Below, one piece after another: positions 27,727 through 37,797 of a DNA stretch of 41,901 nt. The position numbers and the translations under genes were made by a program. Origin of the DNA: Oscillospiraceae bacterium (lineage in GTDB: Bacteria; Bacillota; Clostridia; Oscillospirales; Oscillospiraceae); the NCBI GenBank assembly GCA_015067465.1, contig SVMK01000011.1, forward strand, positions 1 through 41,901, in the 5' to 3' direction. Under the pieces are notes generated by a model that saw only the letters and a program-made list of their open reading frames with translations, did not search any database and was not told the origin of the DNA. Position 1 is the stretch's first letter. Each line of letters opens with the position of its first letter.

Positions 27727-28731
27727 TCACTTCACGCTCCATGCCGCGGGAATATACAGGTTGCTGTAGATTTCCATGGCGTAGCCGTCCGTCATGCCGG
27801 CAACATAGTCGCACACGGCACGGCGCAGGCCGTCTTCGTGGGCGATGTTTTTGTATTCTTCGGGCAGTTTGTCGGGATTGGAGATATAGTATTCAAAGAT
27901 ACCGGAGAGAATGCCGGTCACCTTGCTTTCCTCGCCCTTTGCGGTGGGGTTGCGGTAAACGGAATCGTACATGAAATTGTGGAATTTATCGAAAATCTCC
28001 GCCATGCCGTCGCTCATGCGAATCACGCCGTCACCGCTGTTTTCGATAAAGTCGGAGAGCATGGAATTCAAACGCACGCTTGTGCGCGTTCCAACGCGCT
28101 CGCGGATATCCGCGGGGACATCTTCGTCGGTGAGGATGCCGGCGCGCAGCGCGTCGTCGAGATCGTGGTTTATGTATGCGATACGGTCGCAAAAGCGAAC
28201 AACGGTGGCCTCGCGGGTGTCGTCCTCGGCGCCGTAGGTGTGGTTGAGGATGCCCATGCGCGTTTCATAGCTCAGGTTGAGGCCGCGGCCTTCGCGCTCC
28301 AGACGGTCAACCACGCGCAGACTCTGCTCATAGTGCTGAAATCCGCCTTCCATCAGCTCGCGCAGCGCACGTTCGCCCGCGTGACCGAAGGGGGTGTGGC
28401 CAAGATCGTGGCCGAGGGCGATTGCCTCCGTCAGATCCTCGTTGAGCCGCAGCGCGCGCGCCACGGTGCGGGCAAGGCGGGTGACTTCCAGCGTGTGCGT
28501 CAGGCGGGTGCGGTAATGGTCGCCTTCGGGCTGCAGAAACACCTGCGTTTTGTGCTTGAGGCGGCGGAAGGACTTCGCGTGCGTGATGCGGTCAACATCG
28601 CGCTGAAAGCAGGTGCGGATCGGGCAGGGTTCCTCTGCCTGCGGCCGGCCGGCAGATGCCTCCGACAGCACGCCGTAAGGGCCGATCAGCGAATGCTCAA
28701 GCTGCTCGCGCAGTTCTCTCGGACAGGACAT
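27727..28731 (-). CDS. dgt: Deoxyguanosinetriphosphate triphosphohydrolase-like HD protein
   Basis: RDVDRITHAKSFRRLKHKTQVFLQPEGDHYRTRLTHTLEV..LGHDLGHTPFGHAGERALRELM; SD GGGAGG upstream of ATG 28731. Confidence 0.93.
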   Translation of the reverse strand: MSCPRELREQLEHSLIGPYGVLSEASAGRPQAEEPCPIRTCFQRDVDRITHAKSFRRLKHKTQVFLQPEGDHYRTRLTHTLEVTRLARTVARALRLNEDLTEAIALGHDLGHTPFGHAGERALRELMEGGFQHYEQSLRVVDRLEREGRGLNLSYETRMGILNHTYGAEDDTREATVVRFCDRIAYINHDLDDALRAGILTDEDVPADIRERVGTRTSVRLNSMLSDFIENSGDGVIRMSDGMAEIFDKFHNFMYDSVYRNPTAKGEESKVTGILSGIFEYYISNPDKLPEEYKNIAHEDGLRRAVCDYVAGMTDGYAMEIYSNLYIPAAWSVK

Positions 28732-28826
28732 ATTCGCACCTCCCAAATCAGTTCTCCTTTTGCTTTATTCGATGCCCGGCGGCAAATATCCTTTAATTTT
28801 ATCGAAAGAAATTTAAAAATATTTAG

Positions 28827-28857
28827 CAAGTCCCGGCGTGTGTGCCGGGACTTGCGT
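28827..28857 (-). terminator. Intrinsic terminator of YigZ-family gene
   Basis: Hairpin CAAGTCCCGGC-GTGTGT-GCCGGGACTTG; on the minus strand followed by CTAAATATTTTTA. Confidence 0.7.
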
Positions 28858-28909
28858 GAAAAGCCGATGGTTCGCCAAAATTCGAGCGCGGCAGCCGATG
28901 TCGCCTGCT

Positions 28910-29539
28910 TTACACGATGCGAACGCCGCAAAAGCGGCTGCCCTCAACCTCAAAGCCGATGCTGCCTGCGCTCATCTCGCGCAGCGCGTCGGAAAAAGCG
29001 GCGGTTTTGTCCTCGCGTACCAGTGCGGAGATCACAATGTCCGCGCCGTAGTCCGTATTTTCCAAAACGGCCTCATGCTCGTCGAGCAAGCGCCGGACGC
29101 GCTCAAACATGTTGTAAGCGCAGCGCAGGGAGATGCTTTGCCAGAGCGCCATCTGCGAAATGCCGGCATCGTCCAGCGCGGCTTTTGCCGCCGCGGTGTA
29201 GGCGCGCACAAGTCCGCCCGTGCCCAGCAAAACCCCGCCGAAATAACGGGTTACAGTGCAGCAGACGTTTTGCACGCCCGCGCCGCTGAGCACTGCAAGA
29301 ATGGGCTGGCCCGCCGTGCCCTGCGGTTCGCCGTCGTCGCCGTAGCGCATAACGCCGCCTTCACGGATGATGTAGGCAAAGCAGTTGTGGCGCGCGTCGT
29401 AATGCTCTTTTTTCACTGCGGCGATCATTGCCTGCGCCTCCGCCTCCGTTTCCACGGGACGGATCTGCCCGATAAAGCGCGAGCGCTTTTCGATGTATTC
29501 GCCGGCGCCTGCGTCGGCGGGAACGAGATAGGTTGTCAT
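28910..29539 (-). CDS. YigZ/IMPACT family protein
   Basis: EKRSRFIGQIRPVETEAEAQAMIAAVKKEHYDARHNCFAYIIREGGVMRYGDDGEPQGTAGQPIL. Confidence 0.93.
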   Translation of the reverse strand: MTTYLVPADAGAGEYIEKRSRFIGQIRPVETEAEAQAMIAAVKKEHYDARHNCFAYIIREGGVMRYGDDGEPQGTAGQPILAVLSGAGVQNVCCTVTRYFGGVLLGTGGLVRAYTAAAKAALDDAGISQMALWQSISLRCAYNMFERVRRLLDEHEAVLENTDYGADIVISALVREDKTAAFSDALREMSAGSIGFEVEGSRFCGVRIV

Positions 29540-29590
29540 AGTCCTACTCCTTTCAAAAGGGGGCGTGGGCCGGAAATACGCGCCGGCGCA

Positions 29591-30127
29591 TCAGGTGAGG
29601 CCGCGTTTTGCAAAGAATTCGCTTTTTCGCAGGGAGTAGAATTGCTCCAGCAGCCTGCCGCCGATCGCGGGCCACTCGCATTCGCGCAGAAATTCCGGGC
29701 GGAACCCGCTTTTTTGGATCACGCGGCGGGATTTTTCATTTTCGATGAAATGGCTGCACCAGACGCGCTCACAGTCTGTTTTTGTAAACAGATGCGTCAG
29801 CAGGCAGTCTACCGCTTCGGGTATGTAGCCCCGGCCCCAGAACGGACGGCCGATCCAGTAGCCGAGTTCCGGCTCTCCGCCGGTGCGGCTGCGCGAAAAC
29901 CAGCCGATGCTGCCAACGGGCGCATCACCGTTTTCGGCGATGCAAACGGCGAAGGTTCCCTCTGCGGAGAGAACTTCGCTGATGATGCTGCGGCTTTCCT
30001 CCACGCTTTTGTGCGCAGCCCAGCCCGCCGCCGGACCGACCAGAGGGTCGGATGCGTATTCAAAAAGTGCCTGTGCGTCATCCTCGCGCCACGGGCGCAG
30101 GATCAAACGCTGTGTTCTTAAAGTCAT
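29591..30127 (-). CDS. GNAT family N-acetyltransferase (RimJ/RimL-like)
   Basis: LRTQRLILRPWREDDAQALFEYASDP..PELGYWIGRPFWGRGYIPEAV. Confidence 0.92.
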   Translation of the reverse strand: MTLRTQRLILRPWREDDAQALFEYASDPLVGPAAGWAAHKSVEESRSIISEVLSAEGTFAVCIAENGDAPVGSIGWFSRSRTGGEPELGYWIGRPFWGRGYIPEAVDCLLTHLFTKTDCERVWCSHFIENEKSRRVIQKSGFRPEFLRECEWPAIGGRLLEQFYSLRKSEFFAKRGLT

Positions 30128-30200
30128 GAGATATCACCTTTGCGGGCGCAGCGGCGCGTCCGCGATTTTTCTTGCTTGCTGTGCGTTGAAAGCGCGGCGC

Positions 30201-31466
30201 TCAATCCGCACTTTCAACAGCGTAGTCTTTCACCTTTGCCCAAAGTTCCGGCTTCACGATGGCCTCCACGCGCGTGCCATGCTCAACATAGTCCACACGC
30301 AGCACGGCGGCGTCGTTGTGGAGCTGCTGAACGAGCGCGCCCTTGTCGAAGGGGATGAGAAACACGGCGCGGTGCTTGCTGCGGCCGAGCTGATCGCTGA
30401 TCATCTGCAGCAATTCCGCCGTGCCCTCGCCTGTGCGCGCGGAGATGCAAACGGCATTGTCCTCGCGCGGCAAAAGTCCGGCGCAAACGTCGCATTTATT
30501 GTATACGCGGATGCAGGGCGTGCCTTCCGCACCGAGCTGAGAGATGAGATTGTCCACAATCTCTGCCTGCGATTGCCACTCCTCGCTGCTCATGTCGATC
30601 ACATGCAGCAAAACATCGGCAAACTGCAGCTCTTCCAGCGTGGCCTTGAACGCCTCAATCAGATGGGTGGGCAGTTTGCGGATAAAGCCGACGGTGTCGC
30701 TGAGCAGAATTTCCTGCACCTCGTCCACCATCATGCGGCGGGTGGTGGTGTCCAGCGTGTCAAAAAGGCGGTTGTTCGCCGGGATGGCGCTGCCGGTCAA
30801 GCGGTTGAGCAGGGTGGATTTGCCCGCGTTGGTATAGCCGACAAGCGCTACCACCGGGATTTCGTTTTTCTCGCGGCGGCGGCGCTGGGTGGCGCGGTTT
30901 TTGCGCACTTCGGCCAGTTCGTCTTCCAGCTTTTGAATTTTTTTGCGGATATGGCGGCGGTCGGATTCAAGCTGCGTTTCGCCGGGACCGCGCGTGCCGA
31001 TGGCGCCTTCCTGACGCTCCAGATGCTTCCACATGCCGAGCAGACGTGGCAAAAGATAGCGGTATTGCGCCAGCTCAACCTGCAGCTGGCCTTCTTTCGT
31101 GCGGGCGCGCTGGGCAAAAATATCCAGAATCAAACCGCTTCGGTCCATCACCTTGATGCCGAGATCTTCGGACAAAACGCGCATCTGCGAGGGGGAGAGT
31201 TCGTTGTCAAATACGGCGAGATCGCATTCGTTGATCTGCGCCAGCTCGCGAAGCTCCTCCACCTTGCCCTCGCCGATAAAGCTGCGGGGGTCGGGCGTTG
31301 CGCGCGTTTGTGTCAGCACCGCAACCACCTCGCCGCCCGCGGTTTCCACCAGCGCGGCGAGTTCGGTCATGCTGACGTCCGTAGAGCTTTCACCGGGGGC
31401 GAAGCAGGCTGCGGCAAGGCCGCAGAGCACGGCGCGTTCTTTTTTCAGATCGTTTGTGTTTGTCAT
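30201..31466 (-). CDS. hflX: GTPase HflX
   Basis: GKVEELRELA..DRSGLILDIFAQRARTKEGQLQVELAQYRYLLPRL..GTRGPGETQLESDRR..VALVGYTNAGKSTLLNRLT; start ATG 31466 with SD GAGGTGG. Confidence 0.95.
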   Translation of the reverse strand: MTNTNDLKKERAVLCGLAAACFAPGESSTDVSMTELAALVETAGGEVVAVLTQTRATPDPRSFIGEGKVEELRELAQINECDLAVFDNELSPSQMRVLSEDLGIKVMDRSGLILDIFAQRARTKEGQLQVELAQYRYLLPRLLGMWKHLERQEGAIGTRGPGETQLESDRRHIRKKIQKLEDELAEVRKNRATQRRRREKNEIPVVALVGYTNAGKSTLLNRLTGSAIPANNRLFDTLDTTTRRMMVDEVQEILLSDTVGFIRKLPTHLIEAFKATLEELQFADVLLHVIDMSSEEWQSQAEIVDNLISQLGAEGTPCIRVYNKCDVCAGLLPREDNAVCISARTGEGTAELLQMISDQLGRSKHRAVFLIPFDKGALVQQLHNDAAVLRVDYVEHGTRVEAIVKPELWAKVKDYAVESAD

Positions 31467-31492
31467 GGAAAAACCACCTCGTGAAACGGCGA

Positions 31493-32131
31493 TCAGTCGC
31501 CGAGGAATGTTTTGCAAAACGCGCTGCAGCAGCACACGTCGCAGTTTGGCTTGCGGGCATTGCACACAGCGCGGCCGTGCAGCACCACGCGGTGGCAGAA
31601 ATCGCTGCTTTTGTCCGGCGGCAAAATCTCGCGCAGTACAGACTCAATCTTAACGGGATCCTTCAGACCGTCCACCAAACCGAGCCGGTTGCTCAGGCGG
31701 ATGCAGTGGGTGTCCACCACGGTGCTGCCGGGGAGGGCGTAAATGTCGCCGAGGATGAGGTTTGCGGTTTTGCGGCCGACGCCGGGCAGCGTGAGCAGAG
31801 CCTCCATCGTGTCCGGCACTTTGCCGCCGAAACGGCTGAGCAGAATCTGTGCGCACAAAACAATATCGCGCGCTTTGGTGCGGAAAAAGCCGCAGGAACG
31901 GATCAACTCCTCCACTTCCGCAATATCTGCCTGCGCAAAGGCTTCCAGAGAAGGAAAACGCGCAAACAGCGCGGGCGTTACGCGATTCACGCGCTCGTCC
32001 GTACACTGCGCGGCAAGCCGTACGGCAAACAGCAGCTCATAATCTTTTTCATACACCAGCGAGCACAGCGCTTCGGGATATTCCCGTTCCAGCGCTTCGA
32101 CGATGCCGATGACCTGTTGTTCGGTGCGCAT
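31493..32131 (-). CDS. nth: Endonuclease III
   Basis: LLTLPGVGRKTANLIL (HhH), VDTHCIRLSNRLG, and Fe-S C-terminal CNARKPNCDVCCCSAFC. Confidence 0.95.
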   Translation of the reverse strand: MRTEQQVIGIVEALEREYPEALCSLVYEKDYELLFAVRLAAQCTDERVNRVTPALFARFPSLEAFAQADIAEVEELIRSCGFFRTKARDIVLCAQILLSRFGGKVPDTMEALLTLPGVGRKTANLILGDIYALPGSTVVDTHCIRLSNRLGLVDGLKDPVKIESVLREILPPDKSSDFCHRVVLHGRAVCNARKPNCDVCCCSAFCKTFLGD

Positions 32132-32173
32132 GGCGTGCCTCCTTGAAGATACAAAGTGGGGGATACCGGGTGA

Positions 32174-32650
32174 TTAATCGCGCGGCAAATCTTTTATAGA
32201 GCAGTTGAAAGATCCGTTTTCAAATGAAACAACGCCATAAGTGGGGGAAGAGGAACTTCCGATGCTGCCGGGATTCATGAACTGTATGCCGCGAAACTCC
32301 TGCCACAGCGGGCGGTGGGTGTGACCATAAAGACCAAGCTGCGCGCCGGAGCACAAAACGCTTGTGGCAAAGCTGTCCATGCCGAATTTTACGTTGTGGT
32401 TGTGACCGTGCGCGGCGAAAACGCGCACCCCGCAATACTCCGCGAGCGCGCTGTCGTCAACGGTGAACGCGCCGAGGTCGCAGTTGCCGCGCAAAATGCG
32501 TACGGGCAGCGTGGGATATGCGCGCGCGAGCGCCTCGGCGTCGCGCACACCGTCGCCGAGAAAGATGACGAAGTCCGGCTTTTCCAGCGCAACGGCATCG
32601 ATCATATTTTGTGAATTTCCGTGGGAATCGGAAAAAACTGCAAGAATCAT
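32174..32650 (-). CDS. YfcE-like metallophosphoesterase
   Basis: ILAVFSDSHGNSQNM..FLGDGVRDAEAL..LRGNCDLGAF..FAAHGHNHNV..YGHTHRPLW. Confidence 0.93.
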   Translation of the reverse strand: MILAVFSDSHGNSQNMIDAVALEKPDFVIFLGDGVRDAEALARAYPTLPVRILRGNCDLGAFTVDDSALAEYCGVRVFAAHGHNHNVKFGMDSFATSVLCSGAQLGLYGHTHRPLWQEFRGIQFMNPGSIGSSSSPTYGVVSFENGSFNCSIKDLPRD

Positions 32651-32713
32651 ACGGAAACCTTTCTGACATAGTTGAATATAATGGTGAATGAAGCGGGAAA
32701 GGGGGAAAACGCG

Positions 32714-32944
32714 ATGGATTTTGAAAAGCTTGAGCGCGAAATGCGCGCCACAAAAGGCCTTGGCGAGGTTGCGGACAGCCCGGAGGGAAAACGTCTTGCC
32801 TCGCAGCTTGACGGCGCGGCGCTGAGCGACGCGGTGAAGCGCGGCGATGCCGAAGCGCTCAAAAACATGCTCGGCCGGGTGCTGGCCACGCCGGAGGGGC
32901 GCGCCCTTGCGGAAAAGGTGCAGAAAGCGGTCGGGAACAAGTGA
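32714..32944 (+). CDS. Hypothetical small protein (76 aa)
   Basis: MDFEKLEREMRATKGLGEVADSPEGKRLASQLDG..; overlaps the next ORF start (AAGTGAGC). Confidence 0.65.
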   Translation: MDFEKLEREMRATKGLGEVADSPEGKRLASQLDGAALSDAVKRGDAEALKNMLGRVLATPEGRALAEKVQKAVGNK

Positions 32945-33288
32945 GCGACTTTGAGGATAAGCTGAATTCGATTTTATCCGACCCGGAAGAACTCGAAAAA
33001 ATCACCCGGATGGCGGCGCAGCTCATGGGTGGCGCCGAGCGCGAGAGCGGCGGCGCGCCGCCGGAAGATGCGGGATTGCCGGGGTTTGACCCCGAGATGA
33101 TCGGGCGCATCGGAAGGCTGCTCGGCGGTGCGGAACGGAAAAACGACCGTGCCGGACTGGTCGGCGCGATTTTGCCGTATCTGCGTCCGGAGCGGCAGAC
33201 GAAGCTGCAAAAAGCCATGCGCATGGCGAAAATGGCACGCCTTGCGGGGCAAGCCATGAAAGAATACGGAGGTGAGGGGGGTTTATAA
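32941..33288 (+). CDS. Hypothetical protein (GTG start), translationally coupled
   Basis: SDFEDKLNSILSDPEELEKITRMAAQLMGG..LVGAILPYLRPERQTKLQKAMRMAKMARLAGQAMKEYG. Confidence 0.65.
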   Translation: MSDFEDKLNSILSDPEELEKITRMAAQLMGGAERESGGAPPEDAGLPGFDPEMIGRIGRLLGGAERKNDRAGLVGAILPYLRPERQTKLQKAMRMAKMARLAGQAMKEYGGEGGL

Positions 33289-33682
33289 CCGGTATATGGG
33301 CAATTCGGGGCGGGTGGAGCGCGTTTCGGATGCGGCGCAGACGCAAAGCGGCGCACCGCAGCGGCAAAATCATGCGCACCCGGCGCAAAGCAGCGCACCG
33401 CCGCAGCAAAATTCCGCCCGCAAGTCCGGTGCACCGCAGCGGCAAAAGCCCGCGCAGCCGACTGCGCCGCCGCGCCCGGTGCCGGGGCCGGCACCCGGGG
33501 AAAGAAGACCGCCCAGTCCGCTGTTCGGGCTGAGCGGGGATCTCGGAAAGATTCTCCGGCGATTGTCCCCGGCGGGACTGGAAACAGAGGACCTTCTGGT
33601 GATCGTGATTTTGTATCTACTCTATCGCGAGAGCGGGGATGAGGAGTTTTTGATTGCGATCGGCGGATACATACTGTTTTAG
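33272..33682 (+). CDS. Hypothetical protein with Q/P/A-rich linker and C-terminal hydrophobic segment (start 33272 GTG or 33296 ATG)
   Basis: ..LETEDLLVIVILYLLYRESGDEEFLIAIGGYILF; overlaps the upstream ORF. Confidence 0.6.
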   Translation: MRGVYNRYMGNSGRVERVSDAAQTQSGAPQRQNHAHPAQSSAPPQQNSARKSGAPQRQKPAQPTAPPRPVPGPAPGERRPPSPLFGLSGDLGKILRRLSPAGLETEDLLVIVILYLLYRESGDEEFLIAIGGYILF

Positions 33683-34413
33683 GTTCCCGGCACTGCAAAC
33701 ACGGCCGCATCGGGCGCGGTCAGATCGGGAACGGAAGAATCCATCGAATAGAAGAGGTGCTCGCCGTCGTAGCAGCGCTCACCCATGAGCAGACCGGTTG
33801 CCGGATCAATGTAGCATTCGCTCTCAAATCCGAGTGTTCCGGAGCGGTAGCGCACATAGATGCAGCCCATGCCGTTGAAATCGACAAAATCCGCCTCAAG
33901 AATATCCGCGGCGGGCACGGCGAGCATATCTTCGTAAGTGAGAAGCGTCTGATAGCCGTCTGCGTCGCCGGGGAGAACACTGCCGCGAAAAACGCTGCTG
34001 CTGTCGGAATACCACAGCCATTTTTCCTGCCCCTTGAGCAGAACATGCTCCTGCGCGCTGCCGGAGGAAGAAACCGTAAGGCGCAGCTCGCTGCCGTTTG
34101 CCCAAACGGTCACGGTGCGGTCGCGGCTGCCGCCGGTCCAGAAATCGCGCACCTGCAGGGTGCGGGAATAGCAATCCGCCCGCGCGAGCGTGGCAACGGC
34201 TGCCTGCACGGTGGCGGGTGTGACCGCGATGGTGTTTTCGGCGTCGAAGCTGTCGGGAATTTCGCCTGTGCCGCCGCCGGACGGGGTTGCGGAGGGCAGC
34301 ACAACGGCGGGCGTGTCAGGCTCCGCGCCGGGGGCGAGGAGAAACACAAGCCCGACCAGAGCGGCCAGCGCCAGTATGATCAGAATGTAGAAAAACGCAC
34401 CGCGTTTTTTCAT
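33679..34413 (-). CDS. Hypothetical membrane-anchored/secreted protein
   Basis: MKKRGAFFYILIILALAALVGLVFLLAPGAEP N-terminal TM; stop overlaps the stop of the convergent 33272..33682 ORF. Confidence 0.7.
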   Translation of the reverse strand: MKKRGAFFYILIILALAALVGLVFLLAPGAEPDTPAVVLPSATPSGGGTGEIPDSFDAENTIAVTPATVQAAVATLARADCYSRTLQVRDFWTGGSRDRTVTVWANGSELRLTVSSSGSAQEHVLLKGQEKWLWYSDSSSVFRGSVLPGDADGYQTLLTYEDMLAVPAADILEADFVDFNGMGCIYVRYRSGTLGFESECYIDPATGLLMGERCYDGEHLFYSMDSSVPDLTAPDAAVFAVPGT

Positions 34414-34425
34414 GCGAAAAACCTC

Positions 34426-35574
34426 TTATTTCTGCGGAACAAAATCCGCGGGCGCGGCATCGGAAAGTCCGAAGCCCCATGTGAGTGCGTCTGCGATGCG
34501 CGCGCATGCGCTGCCGTCGCCGTAGGGGTTTACGGCGCGGGCCATTGCCTCGTATTTTGCGGAGTCGGTTAAAAGTTCGCTTGCCATGCGAACTATGGCG
34601 GCGCGCTCCGTTCCGGCGAGCGCCACGGTGCCGGCGGAAACCGCCTCGGGGCGCTCCGTTTCACGGCGCAGGACAAGCACAGGCTTGCCGAGCGAAGGCG
34701 CCTCCTCCTGAATGCCGCCGGAATCGGTCATCACCATATAGCTGCGCGCCATGAGCTTGTGCATATCCATGGCGTCGAGCGGTTCGGTGAGGAGAATGTT
34801 CGGAATGCCCTCAAGGTGGGCGCGCGCGGCGCGCTGCACCACGGGGCTGAGGTGCACGGGGTATACGATGCGAACATCGGGGAAAGCGCGTGCCAGCTCC
34901 GCCACGGCGGAGAAAATATTCTCCATGGGTTCGCCGTAGTTTTCTCGGCGGTGGCAGGTCATGGCAATCACCTTGCCGCCAAAGTCCACGCCGTTGAGCG
35001 CTTCGCAGGCAAACGGACGGTCGTTCACGGTGTATTTCATTGCGTCGATCACGGTATTGCCGGTGACAAAAATGCTGCCGGAAACCGCCTCGCGCTCAAG
35101 GTTGGCGCGGTTTTGCGCAGTGGGTGCGAAATGGTATTGCGCGATGCGCCCCACCATGCAGCGATTCATCTCTTCCGGGAAAGGCGACCAGCGGTCGTAA
35201 GTGCGAAGTCCGGCTTCCACGTGGCCGACGGGGATTTTTTCGTAAAATGCGGCAAGCGCGCCGGCGAAAGTGGTGGTTGTGTCGCCGTGGACGAGCACAA
35301 CGTCCGGCTTTGCGTCCTGCAAAACGTCGCCGAGCTGCCGGAGAATCTTGCCCGTGATGGTGGCGAGCGTCTGCTGCGGCTCCATGATGTTCAGATCGTA
35401 GTCGGGTCGGACGGAAAAGGTGTCCAGCACGCTGTCGAGCATTTCGCGGTGCTGCGCCGTGACGCACACCAGCGACTCAAATTCCTCGCGCGCGTTCAGC
35501 TCCAGCGCGAGAGGGCACATCTTGATGGCCTCCGGGCGGGTACCGAAAACGGACATGACGCGCAGCTTTTTCAT
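34426..35574 (-). CDS. wecB: UDP-N-acetylglucosamine 2-epimerase (non-hydrolysing)
   Basis: VMSVFGTRPEAIKMCPLALEL..VTAQHREMLDSVLDTF..VHGDTTTTFAGALAAFY..VGHVEAGLRT. Confidence 0.95.
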   Translation of the reverse strand: MKKLRVMSVFGTRPEAIKMCPLALELNAREEFESLVCVTAQHREMLDSVLDTFSVRPDYDLNIMEPQQTLATITGKILRQLGDVLQDAKPDVVLVHGDTTTTFAGALAAFYEKIPVGHVEAGLRTYDRWSPFPEEMNRCMVGRIAQYHFAPTAQNRANLEREAVSGSIFVTGNTVIDAMKYTVNDRPFACEALNGVDFGGKVIAMTCHRRENYGEPMENIFSAVAELARAFPDVRIVYPVHLSPVVQRAARAHLEGIPNILLTEPLDAMDMHKLMARSYMVMTDSGGIQEEAPSLGKPVLVLRRETERPEAVSAGTVALAGTERAAIVRMASELLTDSAKYEAMARAVNPYGDGSACARIADALTWGFGLSDAAPADFVPQK

Positions 35575-36683
35575 GACCGGGTGTCCTCCTTCTGCTCCGC
35601 AGCGCCCTGTGCATCGGGCGCGGGATGAATCTCGTTCGCGGGATGCTCAATGGTGCGCCAGACAAAAATGCCGACCGCCGCGGCAATGCACAGCTCCACG
35701 GCGAGCAGAAGCAGACGGGTTTTGCCGCCGGCGCAGATGACCACGGCGGTCAAACCGAGCATGGCGGACAGGGAATACAAAACGGCAACGGCCTGCTTTT
35801 GACTCAGACCGTGGTCGATCAGCTTGTGGTGCAGATGACCGCGGTCGGGCATCATGGGGCTTTGTCCCTTAAGCAGACGGCGGATGATGGCGGTGGCGGT
35901 GTCAAACAGCGGCAGGGCCATCGCCAGAATGGGCACAAGGAAGGTGATCACGGCGTAGAATTTGAACAGGCCCATGATCGAAACCGTTGCCAGAACATAG
36001 CCCAGCAGAAGCGCGCCCGTGTCGCCCATGAAGATCTTGGCGGGATTGAAGTTGTAGGGGATGAAGCCGATACAGCCGCCCATAAGGCAGGCAAGGATGA
36101 TCGCAACGTTCGGCTCGGCAACCATGAGCGCCACAACCAGCATTGTGACGGAGCTGATTGCGGAAACGCCGCAGGCAAGGCCGTCGAGTCCGTCGATGAG
36201 ATTCACTGCGTTGGTAACGCCGATGATCCAGATGACAGTGACCGGGATGCTGAGAAAGCCGATAAACAGCGTTTCGTTCGGGGAAAAAACGTTGGGGTTC
36301 ATAAACCCTCTGATCACAACGCCGTGCGCTACGGCGATGATGGCGGCGGCGAGCTGTGCGATGAGCTTGACCCAGTATTTCAGGCTGAGGATATCGTCCA
36401 CAACGCCGGTTGCCACGATGATGACCGAGCCGATCAGAATGCCCTGCACGGGCTTGGAAATCTCGGCAAACAGGACAACGGAGACAAGAAATCCCAGAAA
36501 AATCGCCATGCCGCCCATGCGGGGGATGGGATGGGTGTGGATGCGGCGCGCTTCGCCGGGATTATCCATCGCGCCGACTTTCTGGGCAAAGGCCTTGACA
36601 ATGGGCGTGGTGCCGAACGCAACGGCAAACGCCACGCAGACGGACAAAATTACCTTTAGCCACAGTTGCATGTCAGGAAACAT
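35571..36683 (-). CDS. MraY/WecA/TagO-family undecaprenyl-phosphate GlcNAc-1-phosphate transferase
   Basis: HTHPIPRMGGMAIFLGFL..NAVNLIDGLDGLACGVSAIS..FMGDTGALLLGY..DRGHLHHKLIDHGLSQKQAV. Confidence 0.93.
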   Translation of the reverse strand: MFPDMQLWLKVILSVCVAFAVAFGTTPIVKAFAQKVGAMDNPGEARRIHTHPIPRMGGMAIFLGFLVSVVLFAEISKPVQGILIGSVIIVATGVVDDILSLKYWVKLIAQLAAAIIAVAHGVVIRGFMNPNVFSPNETLFIGFLSIPVTVIWIIGVTNAVNLIDGLDGLACGVSAISSVTMLVVALMVAEPNVAIILACLMGGCIGFIPYNFNPAKIFMGDTGALLLGYVLATVSIMGLFKFYAVITFLVPILAMALPLFDTATAIIRRLLKGQSPMMPDRGHLHHKLIDHGLSQKQAVAVLYSLSAMLGLTAVVICAGGKTRLLLLAVELCIAAAVGIFVWRTIEHPANEIHPAPDAQGAAEQKEDTRS

Positions 36684-36795
36684 GTTTTACGCTCCTAATG
36701 TATTTCTCTTTCGTCTGCGCCGAAGCGGACGCAGCGCGGATTCGGGTAAGGTGCGCAAAGCGGCTTTCCGCTTTGCCGCGCGGACACGATTGTGA

Positions 36796-37797
36796 TTATC
36801 TTTCCACGAAACCGATCTTTTTATATACTTTGCGCACGGTTCTGTGAGCAACGGCGGCGGCACGCTCGGCGCCTTCGGCATAGATGCCCTGCAGATAGGC
36901 CTTGTCCTTTATCAGACGCTCGGCCTCCTCTCGGATGGGGCGCAGCAGCTCGATCACGGCGTCGCCCACGGCGGGTTTGAACACGCCGTAACCCTGACCG
37001 GCAAACTCAGCCTCGGCTTCCTCGATGGTTTTGCCGGTTGCGGCAGAGTAGATGGTGAGGAGGTTGGAAACGCCGGGCTTGTTTTCCTTATCAAACTTCA
37101 CTGCGGTTTCGCAGTCGGTCACCGCGCGCTTGAACTTGCGGCGGATATCATCGGGAGAATCCATGAGGAAAACGCAGCCGTCCGGGTCGGATTTGCTCAT
37201 CTTGTTTTCGGGTGCGGCAAGGCTCATCACGCGCGCGCCGAGCTTCGGGATGAAAGGCTCGGGCAGAGTGAACACATCGCCGTAGATGCCGTTGAAGCGC
37301 TGGGCAATGTCGCGGCAAAGCTCCACATGCTGCTTCTGGTCGGCGCCGACGGGAACGAGGTCGGCCTGATACAGCAGAATATCCGCCGCCATGAGCACGG
37401 GGTAGGTGAACAGGCCGGAGGTGATGTTGTCCGCGTGCTGCTGAGACTTTTGCTTAAACTGCGTCATGCGGCTGAGCTCGCCGAACTGCGTGTAGCAGCC
37501 GAGCACCCAGCTCAGTTCCGCGTGGGCGGGAACGTGGCTCTGGATAAACATGATATTCTTCTGCGGATCAAGGCCGCAGGCGATATACTGCGCCAGCTGC
37601 TCCAGAGAGCGGCGGCGAAGGTCTGCGGGAACCTGGCGCACGGTGATGGCGTGCATATCCACGATGCAGTAAAGGCAGTCGTATTCATCCTGAAGGGCAA
37701 CCCAATTTTTGATGGCGCCCATATACGAGCCGAGCGTCAGATCGCCGCTGGGCTGAATTCCGCTGAAAATTCTCTTTTTCCGTTCGGTGTGTTCCAT
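36796..37797 (-). CDS. trpS: Tryptophanyl-tRNA synthetase
   Basis: IFSGIQPSGDLTLGSYMGAIKNWV; KMSKSDPDG; start ATG 37797 or TTG 37809. Confidence 0.95.
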   Translation of the reverse strand: MEHTERKKRIFSGIQPSGDLTLGSYMGAIKNWVALQDEYDCLYCIVDMHAITVRQVPADLRRRSLEQLAQYIACGLDPQKNIMFIQSHVPAHAELSWVLGCYTQFGELSRMTQFKQKSQQHADNITSGLFTYPVLMAADILLYQADLVPVGADQKQHVELCRDIAQRFNGIYGDVFTLPEPFIPKLGARVMSLAAPENKMSKSDPDGCVFLMDSPDDIRRKFKRAVTDCETAVKFDKENKPGVSNLLTIYSAATGKTIEEAEAEFAGQGYGVFKPAVGDAVIELLRPIREEAERLIKDKAYLQGIYAEGAERAAAVAHRTVRKVYKKIGFVER

